A stretch of 64,000 nt of DNA from Chitinolyticbacter albus (lineage in GTDB: Bacteria > Pseudomonadota > Gammaproteobacteria > Burkholderiales > Chitinibacteraceae). Under the pieces are notes generated by a model that did no database searches, had not been told where the DNA came from, and saw only the letters and a list, made by a program, of their open reading frames with translations. Both the position numbers and the translations under genes were made by a program. The stretch is from NCBI RefSeq assembly GCF_024437655.1, contig NZ_JANBVF010000013.1, positions 62,001-126,000 of the forward strand, given 5' to 3'. Of the stretch, positions 59,997-64,000 are shown piece after piece (the stretch's first letter is position 1; every line of letters starts with the position of its first letter).

Positions 59997-60902
59997 ATGC
60001 CCGATACCGCGTTTCTCATCGTCAATGGCAAGGCCGCGGACAACCCGGCGCTGCGCGCCGCGGTCGAGTCCGCACGAGCGCACGGCGCCGATCTGGCCGT
60101 GCGTGTGACCTGGGAGGCGGGCGACGCTGCCCGCTACCTGGCCGAGGCCAGCGGGGCCAGCGCCACGACGGTGATCGCGGGCGGCGGCGATGGCACGGCC
60201 AACGAGCTCACCACTGCTTTGCTTGAGCTCCCCATCGAGCAGCGGCCGGCACTCGGCATTCTGCCCATGGGCACGGCCAACGATTTCGCCCGCGGTTGCG
60301 GCATTCCGCTGGAGATCCCCGCGGCGCTTGATCTGGCGCTTACCGCGCCGCCGCACGCTATCGACGCCGTGCGCGTCAACGATCGCGCCTTTCTCAATAT
60401 GGCGACCGGCGGTTTTGGCACGCAATTGACGGTGGAAACGCCGGAGGAGCAGAAGGCCCTCCTCGGCGGGCTCGCCTATCTGCTCACCGGGCTGCGCCGC
60501 TTTGGCACCATCCAGCCCGACCACGGCCGCATCACCGGCCCCGGCTTTGTCTGGGAGGGGCAGTTCCTAGTGCTGGCGATCGGCAACGGCTGCCAGGCTG
60601 GCGGCGGACACCGCCTATGCCCGCAGGCACGGCTGAACAACGGCCTGCTCGACCTGCGCATCCTCGCGGGCGACGAGCTGTTGCCAGCGCTATTGTCCCG
60701 CCTGATCGAGGGCGAGGAGGGCGAGAGCGTCATCCAGGCGCGCCTGCCCTGGCTGATGCTGGAAACGCCCAACGAAATTCACCTGAACCTCGATGGCGAA
60801 CCGCTGGCCGGCACCTGCTTCCGGATAGAGGTCGAAGCCGGGGCGATCCGCTGCTGCTTGCCGCTCGGTTGCCCGCTGCTTGGCACGCTGCCTTCGCACT
60901 GA
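59997..60902 (+). CDS. yegS: Lipid kinase YegS
   Basis: 301-residue diacylglycerol-kinase-like protein that phosphorylates lipids such as phosphatidylglycerol in vitro in its E. coli relative. GGGDGT (62-67) is the nucleotide motif; LGILPMGTANDFARG, NMATGGFGT and NLDGEPL are the other conserved blocks. Similarity to E. coli YegS (299 residues) is strong throughout. Start ATG 59997 fits the relative; a TTG at 59970 would add nine residues. It is the last gene before the AT-rich island. Confidence 0.94.
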   Translation: MPDTAFLIVNGKAADNPALRAAVESARAHGADLAVRVTWEAGDAARYLAEASGASATTVIAGGGDGTANELTTALLELPIEQRPALGILPMGTANDFARGCGIPLEIPAALDLALTAPPHAIDAVRVNDRAFLNMATGGFGTQLTVETPEEQKALLGGLAYLLTGLRRFGTIQPDHGRITGPGFVWEGQFLVLAIGNGCQAGGGHRLCPQARLNNGLLDLRILAGDELLPALLSRLIEGEEGESVIQARLPWLMLETPNEIHLNLDGEPLAGTCFRIEVEAGAIRCCLPLGCPLLGTLPSH

Positions 60903-60941
60903 GGATATTCTTACAAGGCATTCAGTTTTTTCGGGGTTGCG

Positions 60942-60947
60942 TATACT
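60942..60947 (+). promoter_or_regulatory. -10 element at the border of the AT-rich island
   Basis: TATACT, about 37 bases before the first island gene; the -35 is weak (TTCAGT at 15 bases). Confidence 0.3.
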
Positions 60948-60983
60948 CGCGTGTAGCCAAATTGCTACTTTCTCGGGTAAAGC

Positions 60984-61418
60984 ATGATTAAGAAATTTTT
61001 GAAGTTCGCTCTGACAGTTTTTGTTGTTGTCTTATTATTTCTGTTTGTGCCTTTTGGGTATCCCGGGAAGGATGAAGACGCCGTCGTGGCGGCGGCTAAT
61101 GCGATGTTTGACTCTATGCGCGCAGCAGATGAGTCCGGATATTTGAAGCCTGTATTTAAAAAATACCTCCATGAGTATGCAAATGGAGGTGAGTTTGTTC
61201 GGGGGGATCGGGGGTGCTGTAGCACCTTGCGCTATTTGCCGCCAGGGTATTGGAATTTTGCGAATGAACTGCGTGAATTGGATGGATTTCCCTACGTGTC
61301 TATTCAAGCATGTCGATCCGTGCTTGTTTATATAAAATTTCCAATGCAGCAGGTGGGGAATGGGGATGATTTTATTATGCGCAATTGTGGTGATGGGTGG
61401 GTTCGTGTTGATGATTGA
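60984..61418 (+). CDS. Membrane-anchored unknown protein, island gene 1
   Basis: 144-residue protein with one N-terminal hydrophobic segment (about 6-25), a signal anchor or uncleaved signal, and a mainly periplasmic rest. Four Cys are present, including a CC pair in DRGCCSTL and single Cys near QACRSV and RNCGDG, so disulfides are likely. I recognise no family. Codons are AT-richer than in all genes upstream. Start ATG 60984. Its neighbours are equally unknown exported proteins. Confidence 0.7.
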   Translation: MIKKFLKFALTVFVVVLLFLFVPFGYPGKDEDAVVAAANAMFDSMRAADESGYLKPVFKKYLHEYANGGEFVRGDRGCCSTLRYLPPGYWNFANELRELDGFPYVSIQACRSVLVYIKFPMQQVGNGDDFIMRNCGDGWVRVDD

Positions 61419-61606
61419 TTTTTTTTGTGTGGTCTGAGTAATTTACTGGCCGCTGAACAAATAACAAATCTATTTATCTTTGGGCAAGGAGAGGTGCCTT
61501 CGTTGTTGGTGAGTGATAAATAGGTGTCGTGAAATCAGGATGTGTCTATCTTTGTAGGCGTAACTGAGGTTGATTGGTATTTTTTAATTGTTGCAAATTG
61601 GCTGAG

Positions 61607-62368
61607 ATGAAAATATCAATGGTAAGACTGTGTTTGTTGTTGGCTGCCATGGCGCTGTCTGGGTGTGGGCCCGAACTACCGCAAACCAATGCTAGCCCTG
61701 AGCGGAAACGCTTCCGGCCAGCGGAGTGCAGAAAACACCCGCCGACACCAGGGCAGATTTGGGAGGTTGCATTGAATCAGGTGATAGAGATGTGCGCCGC
61801 AAGGAATTTATATCAAATTCCTGCCTATCTATACGGTGGTGCAGGCGTAGGGGATCATATAGTCGTACATTTGCCATGGCCCCCGAGAAACTCACAATGG
61901 CCATTGATGAAAAATATGCAAGGGCACGGCGACCCATATCGGAACATGGTCGAAATATTTTTTGGTAGCCCTAATCCGCCTTACATATATAATGACGTTG
62001 CTCACAAAAAGCGCTACCTGGAGAAATTTTTCCTTTCTCACTCTCGTTCAGGGATTCGCTTTCGAAAGGATCTTGGATTGATTGAGTATTACTACCCTTT
62101 CGAAATACAGCGCGATGATGGCTTCGTGATCCGTGGGGACGATAGCGCCTATACAATTGATGACGCGACGGAGCCTCCAGTGGGGTTTGTTGCTTGGCCG
62201 GTCGTTATCTGTAGCTCCGCCCATAAGCCCGACGATCAGTGTGCGGCCGCTTTTTCGATAAGCGCGGAGTTACAGGGATTTTACAGATTTCAGTTTCGTT
62301 ATCTCAATGATTTTCGCAGATTGCATTTGCATGTGATTGGAAAAATTTCAGAGCTTCAAGAAAGGTAA
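61607..62368 (+). CDS. Predicted lipoprotein, island gene 2
   Basis: 253-residue lipoprotein: signal with lipobox Ala-Leu-Ser-Gly-Cys20, then a soluble domain with several Cys (ECRKH, EMCAARN, ICSSAH, DQCAAAF) and aromatic-rich segments (EYYYPFEIQRDDGF). No family recognised. The closing region QGFYRFQFRYLNDFRRL suggests a beta-sheet edge followed by a helix. Start ATG 61607 gives a normal n-region; ATG 61619 is possible. It precedes gene 3 by 92 bases, on the same strand. Confidence 0.7.
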   Translation: MKISMVRLCLLLAAMALSGCGPELPQTNASPERKRFRPAECRKHPPTPGQIWEVALNQVIEMCAARNLYQIPAYLYGGAGVGDHIVVHLPWPPRNSQWPLMKNMQGHGDPYRNMVEIFFGSPNPPYIYNDVAHKKRYLEKFFLSHSRSGIRFRKDLGLIEYYYPFEIQRDDGFVIRGDDSAYTIDDATEPPVGFVAWPVVICSSAHKPDDQCAAAFSISAELQGFYRFQFRYLNDFRRLHLHVIGKISELQER

Positions 62369-62460
62369 TAAGCCGGCAACTAATCGGCGATATGGTGGCT
62401 GTACTTGACCTCTTTCGAGGCTGTTGAGATTGTATTTCTTGAAATTCAGAAGGAGGATCG

Positions 62461-63192
62461 ATGGCGAAATTCGTATGGAAAAAATGGGTGTGGATTTGCA
62501 CGTGGAGTGTGCTGGCGGTATTGGGTTTGTTTTATTGGATTAATTATTTTAATCCATTGCCGAGTGATGAGGAAATGATCGAAAATTTCCAGGCGAATCG
62601 GGCAGACTTTGTCGAAATCGTACGCCGCTACCGGACGTACCCGCGCCAGTTAAACAAGGACTCCTCGTTCTGGTTTAAGGATGGCGATACGTTGGAGCTA
62701 TATAGGCGAGCAGGAATCGATAGTGTCGATTACGAAGGTTCGACGCCCTGGCTTCCAAATCCATATTCCGTGGAAACTGCAATCAAGAAACAGAAAATTG
62801 TTGCGACAATGGTGGGGTTTGAACTGCTTCATAAATATGGAGCTCTTCGTATTCAGGCTGCAACGACGCCGTTGATCGATCATCCCAATCGTACTGATCA
62901 AAGACGGCATTACCGTAATACTTTGCGCTTTGGGGTGATATGGAAGCAATATATTTTCTTTCCGGAAGTGCCCCGCATCGAGAGCGGGGTGTTGTTCGGT
63001 CCATTAAGTATTGTAGGTAAAGGGTTTTCCGGAGAGCATCAATTTCACGAAAAAGAGGGAGTGGCGACGTCTCAATACAAAGCGCGTGTACTTCCTTCGC
63101 TCAATCGAATTCCAGAAAGCTGGAAGGACTTCGAGTGTGTTTATCGACGGATAGAGCCGCAGTGGTTTATCCGTATGTGCAATGGACATTGA
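62461..63192 (+). CDS. Membrane-anchored unknown protein, island gene 3
   Basis: 243-residue protein: a short basic start, one membrane helix (about 9-30, Trp-rich) and a large periplasmic domain beginning NPLPSDEEMIENFQANRADF. No enzyme motif is seen. AAGGAGG stands 6 bases before the ATG, a strong ribosome site. The stop TGA overlaps a possible ATG of gene 4 (TGATG). AT-rich codon use. The domain type is not one I can name. Confidence 0.72.
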   Translation: MAKFVWKKWVWICTWSVLAVLGLFYWINYFNPLPSDEEMIENFQANRADFVEIVRRYRTYPRQLNKDSSFWFKDGDTLELYRRAGIDSVDYEGSTPWLPNPYSVETAIKKQKIVATMVGFELLHKYGALRIQAATTPLIDHPNRTDQRRHYRNTLRFGVIWKQYIFFPEVPRIESGVLFGPLSIVGKGFSGEHQFHEKEGVATSQYKARVLPSLNRIPESWKDFECVYRRIEPQWFIRMCNGH

Positions 63193-63215
63193 TGTATTAT
63201 CTATTTGCGGAAAAC

Positions 63216-63899
63216 ATGAAAGTCAACGAACTTCCTGCTCGGCATGGTATCGCTCGCCTCTGCGGTGATGTGTCCCGCGTGGTAGCGATGCTCTTGATCA
63301 TAATGAGTGTTGTCGGGTGCGAGCGCTCTGCGGCGCCCCGTTTTTCCGATCCTGTTAAAAGGAAAAATGGAGTTGCTTATATTCCTATCGACAATACCGC
63401 CCTCCTAATCCCCGAAAAAACCTGGCTGAAAGGCTATGCTCGCAATTCAACCGACGGCTTGGTTAGCTCCATTGCCTTGCATGCAACCATACCCGATGTG
63501 CAGCCTTGGAGTGAGGCGCGCAATGATGAGATGTATTGGCAGGTCGGTCCGGGGAAGAAGTTGGAGATTGCTATTAAGGGAAATAATGCTAGTCAAATTC
63601 GACTGTTTTCGCATGCTCCGAGTAGCATCTATTCAGAAGATGAATTCGTCGAAGAGCCTTCTGATCAAGCTGGGCAGGGGTTGAGGCGGTTTCGGATGTT
63701 GTGGACTTACAAGCCGAAGCCCGCAGAGCTTGATGAGCTCCGGAAGGAATTTGGTGCCGATGTGGTCGATCAGCTTGTGGCGAAGCATGGGTCGCCTAAA
63801 TTAAACACAGTTTATTACGAATCGATAGAGAGTGGTCGCGTTAAGTATTTATTTCTTGTGGCGATGAGCGAGGTGGTCTCTTTCAAACGTGTTATCTGA
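63216..63899 (+). CDS. Predicted lipoprotein, island gene 4
   Basis: 227-residue lipoprotein with lipobox Ser-Val-Val-Gly-Cys35 after a long n-region, then a domain with AYIPIDNTALLIPEKTW near the front and an acidic C-terminal half. No family recognised. An earlier ATG at 63192 overlaps the stop of gene 3 and would add eight residues; either is possible, and the overlap suggests coupling. Size and export resemble periplasmic immunity proteins that accompany secreted toxins, but this is only inference. Confidence 0.68.
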   Translation: MKVNELPARHGIARLCGDVSRVVAMLLIIMSVVGCERSAAPRFSDPVKRKNGVAYIPIDNTALLIPEKTWLKGYARNSTDGLVSSIALHATIPDVQPWSEARNDEMYWQVGPGKKLEIAIKGNNASQIRLFSHAPSSIYSEDEFVEEPSDQAGQGLRRFRMLWTYKPKPAELDELRKEFGADVVDQLVAKHGSPKLNTVYYESIESGRVKYLFLVAMSEVVSFKRVI

Positions 63900-63922
63900 T
63901 GTTTCCCTTGACACAAACTCTT

Positions 63923-64000
63923 ATGGTTAGAGTTGATTTTGTTCGGGATTATATCGGAGATATTGTGCTTATGGCAGACAAGCTGAGCGCTCAGCTTCGC
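63923..64000 (+). CDS. Start of a further reading frame, cut by the window end
   Basis: An open frame runs from ATG 63923 to the end of the window; a second in-frame ATG at 63971 has GGAGA about 11 bases upstream and may be the real start. Only 10 to 26 residues are visible (MADKLSAQLR from the second start), too few to name a product. Confidence 0.35.
   Translation, partial: MVRVDFVRDYIGDIVLMADKLSAQLR

Noticed and set aside
61485..61525. AAGGAG followed by a GTG frame of nine codons
   Set aside because: Too short to call; may be the remnant of a gene or chance.

Overview
The window is about 60,900 bases of GC-rich, densely packed chromosomal core DNA followed by a clearly AT-richer accessory segment (about 60,903 to the end). 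Gene content and order point to a betaproteobacterium, most likely of the order Neisseriales (a Chitinibacteraceae or Chromobacteriaceae relative): trxA-rho-rpmE2, argF beside a divergent DUF3579 gene, accA overlapping tilS, hemE-priA, and the tig-clpP-clpX-lon-hupB-ppiD block. The taxonomic assignment is inference from synteny; no rRNA gene is present.

Layout. 1-4,030: thioredoxin, Rho, ribosomal protein L31 type B and a GT39/ArnT-like glycosyltransferase, all on +. 4,140-9,900: a minus-strand series with a DUF3149 membrane protein behind a perfect FNR-type box, a diguanylate cyclase, YajQ, a DinB-like protein, PpnP, DUF2788, then ArgG and a LeuE-type exporter. 9,920-12,230: ArgF and, divergently, DUF3579 and a FabG-like reductase. 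12,290-17,800: an L,D-transpeptidase and a TPR protein that share a C-terminal NTF2-like domain, a DMT-family protein, an aldo/keto reductase, a TraB/GumN protein and a small secreted protein. 18,000-18,380: an unrecognised gene behind two GAAC-N4-GTTC boxes.

18,740-27,290: protein quality control (trigger factor, ClpP, ClpX, Lon, HU-beta, PpiD) with tRNA-Val(CAC) and tRNA-Asp(GTC). 27,380-33,560: crotonase, a dienelactone hydrolase-like protein lacking its nucleophile, a hexose-6-phosphate mutarotase, UbiD, DUF1992 and CheR. 33,570-40,520: GltS, a DJ-1 family protein, MdtD, a USG-type semialdehyde dehydrogenase homologue, Tex and DUF2845. 40,650-45,480: a C40 lipoprotein peptidase, flagellar FlgN/FlgM behind a near-consensus sigma-28 promoter, FliW, AccA, TilS and an AtaL-like protein. 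45,560-54,490: RhlE helicase with a long Gln/Gly/Arg tail, an M48-like protein with a destroyed zinc site, uracil salvage (Upp, UraA), a Yip1-type protein and GlnRS. 54,560-60,900: an SbmA/YddA-like ABC protein, HemE, an AT-rich gap with two DnaA-box matches, PriA and YegS.

60,903-64,000: four small membrane-anchored or lipoprotein genes with no recognised family, plus the start of a fifth reading frame. Base composition and codon use differ sharply from the rest, so this looks like the edge of an acquired island. The best candidates for something undescribed are this island, the twin-box gene at 18,038, the FNR-box/DUF3149 unit, the DnaA-box gap before priA, and the pseudo-enzyme members of the hydrolase and M48 families.
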